Shown: positions 8,374-18,200 of the stretch, one piece after another | Numbering within the stretch: the stretch's first letter is position 1 | Layout of the letters: each line of letters opens with the position of its first letter | Source of the DNA: JAICJR01 sp963848495 | GTDB taxonomy: Bacteria > Actinomycetota > Thermoleophilia > Solirubrobacterales > Thermoleophilaceae | Direction: 5' to 3' | Length of the DNA stretch: 64,000 bases | NCBI GenBank assembly: GCA_963848495.1 | Contig: CAWKDV010000004.1 | Coordinates: forward strand, 1,054,001 to 1,118,000 | The notes under the pieces: generated by a model | Databases searched by the model: none | Told to the model about the DNA's origin: nothing | What the model saw: only the letters and a program-made list of their open reading frames with translations | Made by a program: the position numbers and the translations under genes

Positions 8374-9722
8374 GCGCCGGCCTCGAGCTCGCGGAGCGCG
8401 CGCTCGAGGCGGTGCCGCCGGGCGACGGCGCGCTCGCCACCGTCGTGCACGAGCGGTCGCTGCTCCTTCGCTACGCGCGCAGCCGCCCGACGCAGGCCAC
8501 CTCGATCGACGACCTCACCGTCGAGATCGCGGTGCTGCGCGACGGGCATGTGGGCGGCGCCGCGACCAACGACACCGGCGACAAGTCGCTCGCCGCCTGT
8601 GCGCAGGCGGCCCTCGCGGCTGCCGAGGCCGCGGCGCGTTCCGCCGGCCCGGGCGACTACCCGGGCTTCCCGCCGCCGCGGGCGCCGCGCACGGACGGCG
8701 GCGACGTGGCCGCCGAGATCGACCCGGCGCGCGGCGGGGCGGCGCTCGCCACGGCGTTCGGCGTCGCGGACACCCACGGAGTGGAGGCGCACGGCATCTG
8801 GACCGTCGCCGAGACCGAGACAGCGATCGCTTCGTCCACGGGTGTGGCCCTCTGCGAATCGGTGCCCGACGCGTTCATGAAGGTGATCTGCATCGCGCCG
8901 AGCGGGCGCAGCGGCTACGCCGCCCAGACCGACCGCCACCCCCTGGGCATCGACGCGCTGCGCCTCGCCGAGGACGCCGCCCGCAAGGCGGTCCTCCCCG
9001 GTGAGCCCGCGAGTCTGCCGCCCGGCGAGTACCCGGTCGTGCTCGAGCCGCACGCCGTCGCCGAGCTGCTGTCGATGCTCGGCTCCTACGCGTTCAACGG
9101 GCTTGCGTTCGCCGAGGACCGCAGCGCGCTGAGCGGGCGCCTCGGCGAGCGCGTGGCGGCCGCGGGCGTGAACCTCGCCGACTCGCCGCGCTTCGCCCGC
9201 ACCATCCAGCGCACGTTCGACGCCGAGGGAGTGCCCAAGGAGCCGCTGCCGCTGATCCAGGACGGCGTCGCCCACCGCGTCGTGCACGACACGCTCAGCG
9301 CGGCGCTCGCGGGCACGGAGTCCACCGGCCACGCCACGGTCGCGGGCGGCTCGCCCTGGGGCCCCGTCCCCACCAACCTGGTGCTCACCGGCGGCGGCGT
9401 GCGCGATCCGGCGGAGCTGCCGCGGCCGATCGAGCGCGGCGTCTACGTGACGCGCCTCTGGTACGTGAACCCGGTGCGGCCGAAGGAGACCCTGCTCACG
9501 GGCGTAACGCGCGACGGGACCTTCCTCATCGAGGACGGCGAGATCAGCCGCCCGCTGGCGGACCTGCGCTTCACCGACTCGGCGCTAGGGCTGCTGGACC
9601 GGACCGAGGCGCTGGGCTCCGAGCCCGTGCTGGCAAGCGACGGCGAGTTCTACGGCCGCCGCTTCGCGCACGGCGTGTTGTGCCCGGCGCTCAGGGCGAG
9701 CGCGATGCGCTTCACGGGCTAG
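8370..9722 (+). CDS. pmbA: TldE/PmbA-family subunit
   Basis: The 450-residue protein starts with GTG at 8370, four nt inside the end of tldD (GTGA overlap), which implies translational coupling. It has the PmbA/TldE fold pattern (SIDDLTVEIAVLRDGHVG, a central HAVAELLSM helix, C-terminal GVYVTRLWYVNP). It lacks the HExxxH motif, as expected for the non-catalytic partner that shapes the tunnel of the TldD-TldE protease. It ends four nt inside the convergent secG gene. Confidence 0.9.
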   Translation: MSAGLELAERALEAVPPGDGALATVVHERSLLLRYARSRPTQATSIDDLTVEIAVLRDGHVGGAATNDTGDKSLAACAQAALAAAEAAARSAGPGDYPGFPPPRAPRTDGGDVAAEIDPARGGAALATAFGVADTHGVEAHGIWTVAETETAIASSTGVALCESVPDAFMKVICIAPSGRSGYAAQTDRHPLGIDALRLAEDAARKAVLPGEPASLPPGEYPVVLEPHAVAELLSMLGSYAFNGLAFAEDRSALSGRLGERVAAAGVNLADSPRFARTIQRTFDAEGVPKEPLPLIQDGVAHRVVHDTLSAALAGTESTGHATVAGGSPWGPVPTNLVLTGGGVRDPAELPRPIERGVYVTRLWYVNPVRPKETLLTGVTRDGTFLIEDGEISRPLADLRFTDSALGLLDRTEALGSEPVLASDGEFYGRRFAHGVLCPALRASAMRFTG

Positions 9723-9952
9723 CCGATCTTCAACAGGGTGATCACGTTGGCGACGAACAGCACGCCAAAGAAGATCGTCCAGCGGTTCAGGTTGCGCTCG
9801 ACCAGCGAGCCGCCGCCGAAGGGGCCGGCGCCGCTGCCCGCACCGAACGCGCCCGACAGCCCGGAGTCCTTGCCCGAGTGCATGAGGATCAGCAGGATCA
9901 GGACGGCGGAGATGATCACCTGCACGCCCGCGAGTATCGAGTAGAGCGACAT
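9719..9952 (-). CDS. secG: Protein-export membrane protein SecG
   Basis: This 77-residue protein has two transmembrane helices (about 5-24 and 57-75) joined by a Gly/Ser-rich loop with GAFGAGSGAGPFGG, the standard SecG layout. SecG is the small subunit of the SecYEG channel and eases SecA-driven export across the cytoplasmic membrane. In many bacteria it lies beside tpiA/pgk or rnr; here it stands alone, convergent with tldE. Confidence 0.9.
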   Translation of the reverse strand: MSLYSILAGVQVIISAVLILLILMHSGKDSGLSGAFGAGSGAGPFGGGSLVERNLNRWTIFFGVLFVANVITLLKIG

Positions 9953-9984
9953 CGGTGTGGAAGGTTAGCGGCCGCCGTCCCGCC

Positions 9985-11127
9985 TCAGGGCAGGATGTCG
10001 GCCAGGTCCTCGTGGCCGCCGACGCGCGCCCACCCGAGCGCGGTGCCGCCCCACAGGCGGTCCTGGATCAACGGATCCGCGCCCAGCTCCAGCAGCGCGG
10101 CCACCGCCTCGCGCTGCCCCGACTGCGCGGCGAGGTGGATCGCGGTGACGCCCTCGCCGTGGCTCGGCCCGCCGAAGCTCCCGCGCTGGTTCGGGTCGGC
10201 GCCCAGCTCGACCAGCGTGCGGATCGAGCCAACGCGGCCGTTCGCCGCCGCCCAGGTGAGCGCCGTGCCGCGGTAGGGCTCGGCGTCGATCCGCGCGCCG
10301 AGCTCGGCCAGCAGCCGGACAGCCTCGGCGCGATCCGACTTGGCCGCCCAGACGAGCGCCTCGTCGAGGATCTCCTGCGGATCGTCCGAGGGCTCCGATG
10401 CGGGGAAGCCGCCGTGGGGGCGGTAGAAGCCGCGGTGGGCGCCGGCCTGGGGAGTGCCGGCCAGCGCCCGGATCAGCTCGAGGTCGCCCACGCCGGCGGC
10501 CACGCGCATGTTCTGAGGCTCCCGGCCCAGCAGCTCGGCCACCTCCCGGTGACCCCAGAAGAGCGCCGCGACCAGCGGCGTGCCACCGTCGCCGCGGGCG
10601 AACAGGTCGGTGCGCCCGCCCGCTGCGAGCATCGCCCGAGCGAGCTCGCAATCGTTCCCATAGCCGGCCTGGTGGAGCTTGGTCCAGCCGTAGTCGTTCC
10701 CGCGGTTGGGGTCGGCGCCGCGCTCGAGCAGCAGCGACACGATCGGGAGGTCGCCCGCCATCCCGAGCAGGTCGTTGCCGTTGGTCCCCCGCTGGGCCAC
10801 GAGGTCGGGGTGGCTGTCGAGCAGCTCGACGAGCCGCTCGCGGTCGTTCGCCTCGACCGCCCGGTAGGCGAGCATGAACGGTGTGAGCGGCTCCTCCCCG
10901 CTCTGCATCGCCTCGACGTGGCGGCGCAGCTCGCTCCAGCTCGAGAAGCCGTGCCGCTCCGCGAGATCGCGGCGCGCCTCGGCCACGCTCACGCCGTTCA
11001 CCGAGGCGATCCCGTTCGCCCGCCCCTCGTAGTAGTCGAGGTCGACGCGGAAGGGCTGCTCGAAGGAAGGATGCTCCACTTGCGCCCGCGAGTGTAAAAC
11101 GGTGTTCGCAATCGCCACACGAGCCAC
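9985..11127 (-). CDS. Ankyrin-repeat protein
   Basis: The 380-residue protein consists mostly of ankyrin repeats. Clear units include LLERGADPNRGNDYGWTKLH, LVELGADPNQRG, GVTAIHLAAQSG and LLELGADPLIQD. The first 70 residues (VAEARRDLAERHGFSSWSEL) are typical of bacterial ankyrin proteins that begin with an alpha-helical cap. No signal peptide, membrane segment or enzymatic domain is visible, so it is probably a cytoplasmic protein-binding scaffold; the partner is unknown. The GTG start at 11127 is only nine nt from the divergent redoxin start. Confidence 0.8.
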   Translation of the reverse strand: MARVAIANTVLHSRAQVEHPSFEQPFRVDLDYYEGRANGIASVNGVSVAEARRDLAERHGFSSWSELRRHVEAMQSGEEPLTPFMLAYRAVEANDRERLVELLDSHPDLVAQRGTNGNDLLGMAGDLPIVSLLLERGADPNRGNDYGWTKLHQAGYGNDCELARAMLAAGGRTDLFARGDGGTPLVAALFWGHREVAELLGREPQNMRVAAGVGDLELIRALAGTPQAGAHRGFYRPHGGFPASEPSDDPQEILDEALVWAAKSDRAEAVRLLAELGARIDAEPYRGTALTWAAANGRVGSIRTLVELGADPNQRGSFGGPSHGEGVTAIHLAAQSGQREAVAALLELGADPLIQDRLWGGTALGWARVGGHEDLADILP

Positions 11128-11136
11128 GGAGGATCA

Positions 11137-11727
11137 ATGCGTCCTGACATCGTCCCCGGCGCCGCCTTTCCCGACTACGAGCTGCCCGATCACGAGAACG
11201 TCCAGCGAACGCTCAGCGAGATCCAGGGCGACGACCCCCTGATCCTCACGCTGGCCCGCGGCCACTACTGCCCCAAGGAGCACCAGCAGCACCTCGAGCT
11301 GGCCGCGAACTATCCGAAGATCAACGTCGCCTACACGAAGGTCGCCACGATCGCCACCGACGAGCATCACACCCTGCAGGAGTTCCGCAACTCCGTCGGC
11401 GCCGTGTGGCCGTTCCTCTCCGACCCGGGCCGCATCGTGCAGAAGGACCTCGACATCCAGGAGTACACCGACCCGGACAACGACCCGATGATCCCGTACA
11501 CGATCGTGCTGAAGCCCGGGCTCGTCGTCCACCGGATCTACAACGGCTACTGGTTCTGGGGCCGCCCGTCGTTCTACGACCTGTGGCAGGACCTGCGGGA
11601 GGTCACGGCGGAGGTGCGGCCGGACTGGGACCTCAGCACGCCGGGACTGCGCGAGGCCTGGGAGGCGGGCGACCATGCGTCCTTCCACGGCTGGGCCAGG
11701 CGGGCGGGGGCGGGCCCCGCGAGCTAG
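11137..11727 (+). CDS. Redoxin/AhpC-TSA-like thioredoxin-fold protein
   Basis: The 196-residue protein begins like a peroxiredoxin (PGAAFPDYELPDHE). It carries one cysteine in ARGHYCPKEH, where peroxiredoxin-like redoxins have the peroxidatic or CxxC site. There is no second nearby Cys, so it would act as a 1-Cys enzyme or need a partner. The long C-terminal part (YWFWGRPSFYDLWQDLREV) is shared by a group of actinobacterial redoxin proteins of unknown role. GGAGG sits four nt before the ATG, and the same bases lie just upstream of the divergent ankyrin gene. Confidence 0.72.
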   Translation: MRPDIVPGAAFPDYELPDHENVQRTLSEIQGDDPLILTLARGHYCPKEHQQHLELAANYPKINVAYTKVATIATDEHHTLQEFRNSVGAVWPFLSDPGRIVQKDLDIQEYTDPDNDPMIPYTIVLKPGLVVHRIYNGYWFWGRPSFYDLWQDLREVTAEVRPDWDLSTPGLREAWEAGDHASFHGWARRAGAGPAS

Positions 11728-11742
11728 CGAGCGGCTTTCGCT

Positions 11743-11769
11743 TGTCACATCTCCCGGGTATCAGGGGTC
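11743..11769 (+). promoter_or_regulatory. Candidate ECF41 autoregulatory promoter
   Basis: TGTCACA (11743-11749), a 16-nt gap and GGTC (11766-11769) match the published ECF41 motif TGTCACA-N16-CGTC except for the first base of the -10. The ATG of the ECF41 gene is 38 nt further on, a normal leader length. Confidence 0.65.
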
Positions 11770-11807
11770 TTAGCTCTGTGATCCCCCACGACGAACGGAT
11801 GTGACCG

Positions 11808-12683
11808 ATGGATGAGCGCGACTGGCTGGCGGAGCGATTCGAGGAGAACCGCACCCGGTTGCGCGCAGTGGCCTACCGGATGCTCGGCTCGCTGAGCGAG
11901 GCGGATGACGCCGTCCAGGAGGCCTGGCTGCGAGTGAGCCGCAGCGACACGGACGAGGTCGAGAACCTCGGCGGCTGGCTCACCACCATCGTCGCGCGCG
12001 TCTCGCTGAACATGCTGCGCTCACGCCGGACGCGGCGCGAGGAGGCCCTGGACCTGCGCGTGCCGGAGCCGATCATCGACCGCGCCGACGGCACCGACCC
12101 CGAGCACGAGGCGCTGCTGGCCGACTCGGTGGGACTGGCGCTGCTCGTCGTGCTCGAGACGCTGTCCCCGCCCGAGCGGCTCGCCTTCGTCCTGCACGAC
12201 ATGTTCGCCGTGCCGTTCGACGAGATCGCGCCGATCGTCGACCGCTCGCCCGACGCCGCGCGCCAACTCGCCAGCCGCGCTCGCCGCCGCGTCCAGGGCG
12301 AGAGCACGGTTCCCGATGCGGATCTCCATACCCAGCGCGAGATCGTGGACGCCTTCCGCGCGGCCGCGCGCGAGGGCAACTTCGAGGCGCTCGTCGAGCT
12401 GCTCGACCCGGACGCGGTCCTCCGGGCCGACGAGGGCGCCGCCGGCGGCTCGCGGATCGTCCGCGGCGCGGCCACCATCGCACGCCAGGCGATGGCCTTC
12501 CAGCGCCTCGACCTCGACATCCGGCCGGCCATCGTCAACGGCGCGGCCGGCACCGTCACGCTGCGGGACGGAGAGCCGTTCGCGATCGCCGGCTTCACGA
12601 TCCGGAACCGCAGGATCGTCGAGATGGACATCCTCGCCGACCCCGAACGCCTGCGGCAGATCGACCTCACGATCCTCGACTGA
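11808..12683 (+). CDS. ECF41-type sigma factor with SnoaL-like C-terminal extension
   Basis: This 291-residue protein has sigma region 2 (RLRAVAYRMLGSLSEADDAVQEAWLR pattern, about 15-80), region 4 (about 105-165) and a SnoaL/NTF2-like extension (about 175-285). The extension in ECF41 factors replaces an anti-sigma factor and both stimulates and restrains activity. The usual linker WLPEP is RVPEP here, and the extension DGGGK-type motif has become DEGAAGG, so its control may differ from typical members. The usual carboxymuconolactone decarboxylase or oxidoreductase partner gene is not adjacent; the nearest are an upstream redoxin and a convergent LLM oxidoreductase. A self-controlled promoter is visible upstream. 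Confidence 0.88.
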   Translation: MDERDWLAERFEENRTRLRAVAYRMLGSLSEADDAVQEAWLRVSRSDTDEVENLGGWLTTIVARVSLNMLRSRRTRREEALDLRVPEPIIDRADGTDPEHEALLADSVGLALLVVLETLSPPERLAFVLHDMFAVPFDEIAPIVDRSPDAARQLASRARRRVQGESTVPDADLHTQREIVDAFRAAAREGNFEALVELLDPDAVLRADEGAAGGSRIVRGAATIARQAMAFQRLDLDIRPAIVNGAAGTVTLRDGEPFAIAGFTIRNRRIVEMDILADPERLRQIDLTILD

Positions 12684-13662
12684 GCTCGGGCAGCACGGAC
12701 TTGCCGAAGAGGCGGACCTGCTCGGGCAGGCTGGGCAGGCCGTCGACCTCGAAACCCGCCCAGGTGCGAAGCGTGAACGGATCGGCGAAGGAGACCAGGG
12801 CGTGCGTCATGCCCGAGGGGGCGTAGGTCTCGGTCAGCCAGCGCAACCAGTCGTCCGGCGTGCCGGCGACCACGAGCCGGTCCGCCAGGGAATCGGGGGT
12901 TGTCGCCAGCGCGCGCTCCACGTCGCCGGCGGCGAACGCATCGATCACCGGCGCGACCTCATCGAGCGCTATCCCGTGGCGTTCCAGCAGGGCGGGCGGC
13001 ATCGACGGGATGTAGAAGGCGGCGAGCACCCTTGCCGCGCGCTTCGCCCTCTCGCCGTCCGGTGCGATCGCGCCGAGCAGCGAATCGCCGAGATCGAGCG
13101 CCTCGGGGCTGCGGCCCGCGCGCTCGGCGCCAGCCCCAAAGCAGGCGACCACGTACTCCAGCGACTCCGGCGAGTAGGCGCAGGCCGTGAGCAGCCCGTC
13201 GGCGATCTCGCCCGCAAGCTCCATCGACTTGGGCCCGCCCATCGCGCCGATCTTCAGCGGAAGGTGCTCCTGCACCGGCCGGGCCATCGTGGTGACCCCG
13301 GAGTACTCGTAGAAGTCGCCGGCGAAGTCGATCGAGCCAGCGTCGAGCACGGTGCGCATCACGTGGTGAGCCTCGCGGAGCCGGGCCATCGGGCGGGTGC
13401 CGCGCCACTCGATCCCGTACTGCTCGAGCATGGCGATGTTGCCGATGCGGTAGACGATGTCGGCTCGACCGCCGCTGAGCTCGTCCAGGGTCGCGGCGAG
13501 CTGGGCGACGTAGGTCGGGTCGCGCATGAAGATCGGGGTCACGCACGGCCCGAGCCGGACCCGTTCGGTCCGCGAGGCCGCGGCGCCGAGGAGCAGCCAG
13601 GCGTCGTTGTGGTAGATCTCGTCGGCCGGCTGCTCTGGAAGCATCTGAAAACTGGCCAGCAC
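12667..13662 (-). CDS. LLM-class flavin/F420-dependent oxidoreductase, short N-terminus
   Basis: The 331-residue protein has luciferase-like monooxygenase features: ASRTERVRLGPCVTPIFMRDP, LDELSGGR, and a LKIGAMGGPKSMELAGEIADG phosphate-binding region. Relatives use FMNH2 or F420H2; which one cannot be told here. The conserved ERVRLG segment starts near residue 30 rather than near 55-65, so the first beta-alpha-beta unit appears missing. An in-frame TAG nine nt upstream of the GTG start rules out a simple extension. It converges on, and overlaps by 17 nt, the ECF41 gene, and is divergent from proS by 17 bp. Confidence 0.8.
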   Translation of the reverse strand: MLASFQMLPEQPADEIYHNDAWLLLGAAASRTERVRLGPCVTPIFMRDPTYVAQLAATLDELSGGRADIVYRIGNIAMLEQYGIEWRGTRPMARLREAHHVMRTVLDAGSIDFAGDFYEYSGVTTMARPVQEHLPLKIGAMGGPKSMELAGEIADGLLTACAYSPESLEYVVACFGAGAERAGRSPEALDLGDSLLGAIAPDGERAKRAARVLAAFYIPSMPPALLERHGIALDEVAPVIDAFAAGDVERALATTPDSLADRLVVAGTPDDWLRWLTETYAPSGMTHALVSFADPFTLRTWAGFEVDGLPSLPEQVRLFGKSVLPELSRGS

Positions 13663-13679
13663 GAGCGCACCCTAACCCG

Positions 13680-15122
13680 ATGAGCAGCACCCATTTGCCC
13701 AAGCAGTCGAGCGACTTCCCCGCCTGGTACGGCGAGGTGGTCCGCCGCGCCGATCTCGCCGAGAACGCGCCCGTTCGCGGCGCGATGGTGATCAAGCCGT
13801 ACGGCTACGCGATCTGGGAGGCGATCCAGCGCGAGCTCGACGACCGGATCAAGGCCACCGGCCACGAGAACTTCTACTTCCCGCTGCTCATGCCCGTCTC
13901 GGTGCTGGCGCAGGAGGGCGAGCTCGTCGAGGGGTTCGCGCCCGAGGTCGCCCTCGTCACCGAGGCGGGCGGGAAGACGCTCGAGGAGCCGCTCGCCGTG
14001 CGGCCCACCTCCGAGGCGCTGATCTGGTCGACCTACGCCCGCTGGGTGCAGTCCTACCGCGATCTGCCGCTCCTCTACAACCAGTGGGCCAACGTCGTCC
14101 GCTGGGAGCTGCGGCCTCGCCTCTTCCTGCGGACGACCGAGTTCCTCTGGCAGGAGGGGCACACGGCGCACGAGACCCAGGAGGAGGCGCTCGCTGAGAC
14201 GCTGACGATCCTGAACGACGTCTACGCCGACGTGATCGAGAACGTGCTCGCCATCCCCGTTCTGCGGGGGCGCAAGAGCCCCAGCGAGCGCTTCCCCGGC
14301 GCCGAGGACACCTACACGCTCGAGGCGCTGATGCGCGACCGCAAGGCGCTCCAGACGGCCACCTCGCACTACCTCGGGCAGGGCTTCGCGCGTACGTTCG
14401 GGGTCCGCTACACCGCGCGCGACGGCAGCGAGCAGTACCCCTATGCCACGTCGTGGGGCGCAACCACGCGGCTCGTCGGCGGTCTCGTGATGGCGCACGG
14501 AGACGACGGCGGGCTGCGGCTGCCCCCTCGCGTCGCCCCTCAGCAGGTCGTGATTGTGCCGATCTTCAAAGAGGAAGGCCGCGCCGAACTCTCGGAAGCC
14601 TCCGCTGCGCTCGCCGGCGAGCTGCGTGCGGCGGGCATTCGCGTCCGTGTGGACGACCGCCCCGATCACCGGCCTGGCTTCAAGTTCAACGAGTGGGAGC
14701 TGAAGGGCGTGCCGATCCGTGTGGAGATCGGCAGCCGCGACCTCGCTGCGGCATCCGTCACCGTCGCCCGCCGCGACACCGGCGACAAGCAGCAGGTCCC
14801 GCTCGCCCGCGCGGCTGCCGAGATCGGCGAGCTGCTGGATGTCGTGCAGGCGTCGCTCTTCAGCGCGGCGCGCGACGAACGGGAGCGGCGGACGCTGCGC
14901 GACCCGAGCAGCTACGAGGAGATGATCGAGTACCTCCGCGATGCCGGCGGATTCGTGGTGGCGCCGTGGTGCGGCGGCGAGGAGTGCGAGGCCCGCGTCA
15001 AGGAGGAGAGCTCGGCGACGATCCGCCTGCTGCCGCTGGATGAGCAGCCTCCGAAGGCGGGCACCTGCATCTGCTGCGGGCGGCCGGCGGCATCCGCCGC
15101 CGTGTGGGCGCAGGCGTACTAG
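13680..15122 (+). CDS. proS: Prolyl-tRNA synthetase, archaeal/eukaryotic-like short type
   Basis: The 480-residue class II synthetase charges tRNA-Pro. Motif 2 (LRPRLFLRTTEFLWQEGHTAH) and motif 3 (GLVMAHGDDGGLRLPP) are clear, followed by an anticodon-binding domain (QQVVIVPIF) and a C-terminal zinc-binding-like domain with CGGEEC and CICCG. It lacks the roughly 180-residue editing insertion of the E. coli-type enzyme, which defines the type 3 form found in archaea, eukaryotes and some bacteria including Thermoleophilia. No second proS is in the window. Confidence 0.95.
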   Translation: MSSTHLPKQSSDFPAWYGEVVRRADLAENAPVRGAMVIKPYGYAIWEAIQRELDDRIKATGHENFYFPLLMPVSVLAQEGELVEGFAPEVALVTEAGGKTLEEPLAVRPTSEALIWSTYARWVQSYRDLPLLYNQWANVVRWELRPRLFLRTTEFLWQEGHTAHETQEEALAETLTILNDVYADVIENVLAIPVLRGRKSPSERFPGAEDTYTLEALMRDRKALQTATSHYLGQGFARTFGVRYTARDGSEQYPYATSWGATTRLVGGLVMAHGDDGGLRLPPRVAPQQVVIVPIFKEEGRAELSEASAALAGELRAAGIRVRVDDRPDHRPGFKFNEWELKGVPIRVEIGSRDLAAASVTVARRDTGDKQQVPLARAAAEIGELLDVVQASLFSAARDERERRTLRDPSSYEEMIEYLRDAGGFVVAPWCGGEECEARVKEESSATIRLLPLDEQPPKAGTCICCGRPAASAAVWAQAY

Positions 15123-15136
15123 AAGTCGAGTCTCCG

Positions 15137-15151
15137 AGCCCCGAAAGGGCT
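15137..15151. terminator. Weak stem-loop after proS
   Basis: AGCCC (15137-15141) can pair with GGGCT (15147-15151) around a 5-nt loop, 15 nt after the proS stop. The stem is short and no real T-tract follows, so this is only a possible terminator. Confidence 0.25.
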
Positions 15152-15218
15152 ACGGACTTTCTACCCCCGCGTCGTGAGGGAACGTCCGGATGTTCGTCTC
15201 GGGCGGCGTGCCTAGCTT

Positions 15219-18200
15219 GTGCGCATGCGGTTGATGTCCGGCGAACACTGCGAACAGGTCTCGCAGGTGCGAGCTGAGTTGTACGCGGCGATCCTCGCCA
15301 CGACGAGCGATGGCGTCTGGGTCTTCGATCGGGACGCCCGGATCCTCGATGTCAGCGACGCGTATTGCCAGATGAGCGGCTACACCCGCGAGGAGCTGCT
15401 GGCCATGCGGATCCCGCAGCTCGACGCGACCATGAGCGAGGCGAGGGTCGCTGAGGAGATCAAGAGATGCATCGACTCTGGGTTCGTCCGGTTTGAGAGC
15501 CGACACCGCGCCAAGGACGGGAGTCTGTTCGATGTCGAGATCAGCGCCAGCTACTCGTCCGAACAGGACCGCTTTGTGCTGTTCGCGCGCGACGTCAGCG
15601 AGCGCAGGCGCTCCGAGCAGGACTCCCGCCTCCGATCCGAGCAGTACCAGTCGATGCTCGCAACGACGAGCGATGGGTTCTGCCTGCTCGGGCGTGGGGG
15701 GCGGATCCTCGACGTGAACGATGCCTACTGCCGGATGATCGGCTACAGCCGCGCGGAGCTGCTTGGGGTCCAGGTACAGGAGCTCGACGCGGCGCTGACG
15801 GAGGCGCAGCTCGCCGAGGTCATCGACCGCGTACACAACGATGGCTTCTGCCGGTTCGATACCCGGCACCGGGCCAAGGACGGTCGAACGTTCGACGCCG
15901 AGGTCAGCATCTCTCACTGCCTCGAGCAGGATCTCTTCGTCCACTTCGTCCGGGACATCAGCGAGCGCAAGCGGTCCGAGGCGGAGCTTGCCTACATGAA
16001 GGAGCTGCTGGATCGCTCGCAGGAGCTCAGCAAGGTCGGCGGCTGGGAGTGGGACGTCGCGGCCGGACGGGGCGCGTGGACCGATGAGGTCTACCGGATA
16101 TACGGCGTCGACAAGAGCTCCTACGACCCGGCCGACCCGCTGGCCGAGGCCTTCGCCGCCTACGACGAGCAAGGCGCCGAGGTGATCGCGGCGGCCTTCC
16201 AGCGTGCGATCGGCGAGGGCGAGCCCTACGACCTTGAGTTGGGGCTGATCCGGCCGGACGGCAAGCGGATCGTGGTGCGCACGATCGCCGAGCCGGTGCG
16301 CGAGAACGGCCGTGTGGTGCGCGTCAGGGGCTATATCGCCGACGTCACCGAGCTCAGGGGGGCCGAGGCGGAGCAGCGCCGGCTTGCGGCGGTGGTGGAG
16401 TCCTCGGCGGACGCGATCGTGTCGGCGGACCGCGCCGGCCGGTTCACGAGCTGGAACCCCGGAGCCGAGCGGCTGTACGGCTACTCGGCGGAGGAGATCA
16501 TCGGCCGCCCGATCAGCGTGCTGGCACCCGATGACCTCCAGGACGAGCAGGCGGCGCTCGTCGAACGCATGCTTCGCGCCGAGAGCATCCCCGCCGTGGA
16601 GACTCGCCGGCGGAGACGGGACGGCAGCCTCGTCGACGTGTCGATCAGAGGGTCGGTGGTCCGGGACAGCTCGGGAGCCGTGATCGGCACGTCCGCGATC
16701 CACCGTGACATGACCGAGCAGAGGCGCATCCGGGAGGCGCTGCGACACAGCGAAGAGCTGTTCCGGGGCGGATTCGAGCACTCGCCGATCGGGATGATGA
16801 TGACCAGCCGAGAGGGCACGTTCGAGCGCGTCAATCATGCCTTCGCACAGATGCTGGGCTACGAGGACCCGAGTGAGCTGGTCGGAGTCCACTTCACCTC
16901 GATCACCCACCCCGACGACCGAGCTGACGGTCTGGAGGCGGTGCGGATGATGTTCGAGCAGGGCGTTCCGTTCACCACCGAGAAGCGTTACCTACGGCGG
17001 GACGGGTCGAGCGTGCACGTGCTGCTCGGATCGATCGCCATCGAGGGCAGTGAGGGCCGGTCGACCGTTCTGTTCACCCAGGTCGAGGACATCACCGAGC
17101 GAAAGCAGGCCGAGCAGGAGCTTCGCCACGAGCGCGACTTCATCGACGCCACGCTCGACGTCGCCGGAGCGTTGATTCTGGTGCTCGATCGTGACTGGCG
17201 GATCGTGCGCTTCAACCGCCAGAGCGAGCTCCTCAGCGGCTACGGCGAGGCCGAGGTGCTCGGGCGCCACTTCGACTTCCTGGTCCCCGAGCCCGAGCGC
17301 GAGGCGGTCCACGTCGAGATGGATCAGACGGCCGCGCGTCGCCCGACCAGCCAGGTGAACCACTGGATCACGAAAGACGGCCGGCTCCGGCTGATCCGCT
17401 GGTCAAACGCAGTTCTCGTCGACCACGCTGGGCATCCGACCCACTTCATCGGCACCGGGATCGACATCACCGAGCAGGACCAGGCCGAGCAGGCGCGGGA
17501 GCGGCTGGCGACGATCGTCGATGCCTCACAAGACGCGATCATCAGCCTGACGGCCCAGGGTGTGATCGATTCGTGGAATCCAGGCGCCGAGCGCCTGTAT
17601 GGATACAGCGCCCGGGAGGCGATCGGGGAGCACGTGGCGATGCTGCGTGCGCCGGAGGAGCAGCCAGGGCGCGATGAGATGCTGGTGCACATCCTGAGGG
17701 GCAACAGTGTCGACCAGTTCGAGGTACGTGACCGCTGCAGGGACGGCACGGTCATCGACGTGTCGATCAGCGGTTCGCCGATCCTCGAGGCAGACGGCAC
17801 GATCGTCGGCGTGGCGCGGACCGCCCGCGACATCACTGAGCGCAAGCACCTCGAGCGGCAGCTGAAGTTCTATGCCGACCACGACCCGCTCACCGGACTG
17901 TTCAACCGTCGCCGCTTCGGCGAGGAGCTGTCGCAGCAGATCGCCCAGGGCGCTCGTTACGGGCAGACGACCGGGCTGCTGGTCGGGGACATCGACAACT
18001 TCAAGTACGTGAACGACTCGCTCGGTCACAAAGCAGGGGACGAGTTCATCCAGCGAATCGCACGCGCGCTCGAGGGACGGCTGCGTGACAGCGACGTGCT
18101 CGCGCGGCTCGGCGGCGACGAGTTCGCAATCCTGCTGCCACGCACGGACCGGGACAGCGCGGTTCTGGTGGCCGAGTCGCTGCGCCAGGCCGTACATGAC

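Noticed and set aside
8199..9332. Antisense frame of 377 codons over tldE
   Set aside because: It has no start signal and no domain pattern; the opposite strand encodes a well-formed PmbA/TldE protein.
15180..15195. Palindrome-like GAACGTCCGGATGTTC before the PAS protein gene as an operator
   Set aside because: It breaks symmetry at one base pair, is short and GC-rich, and nothing supports regulator binding.
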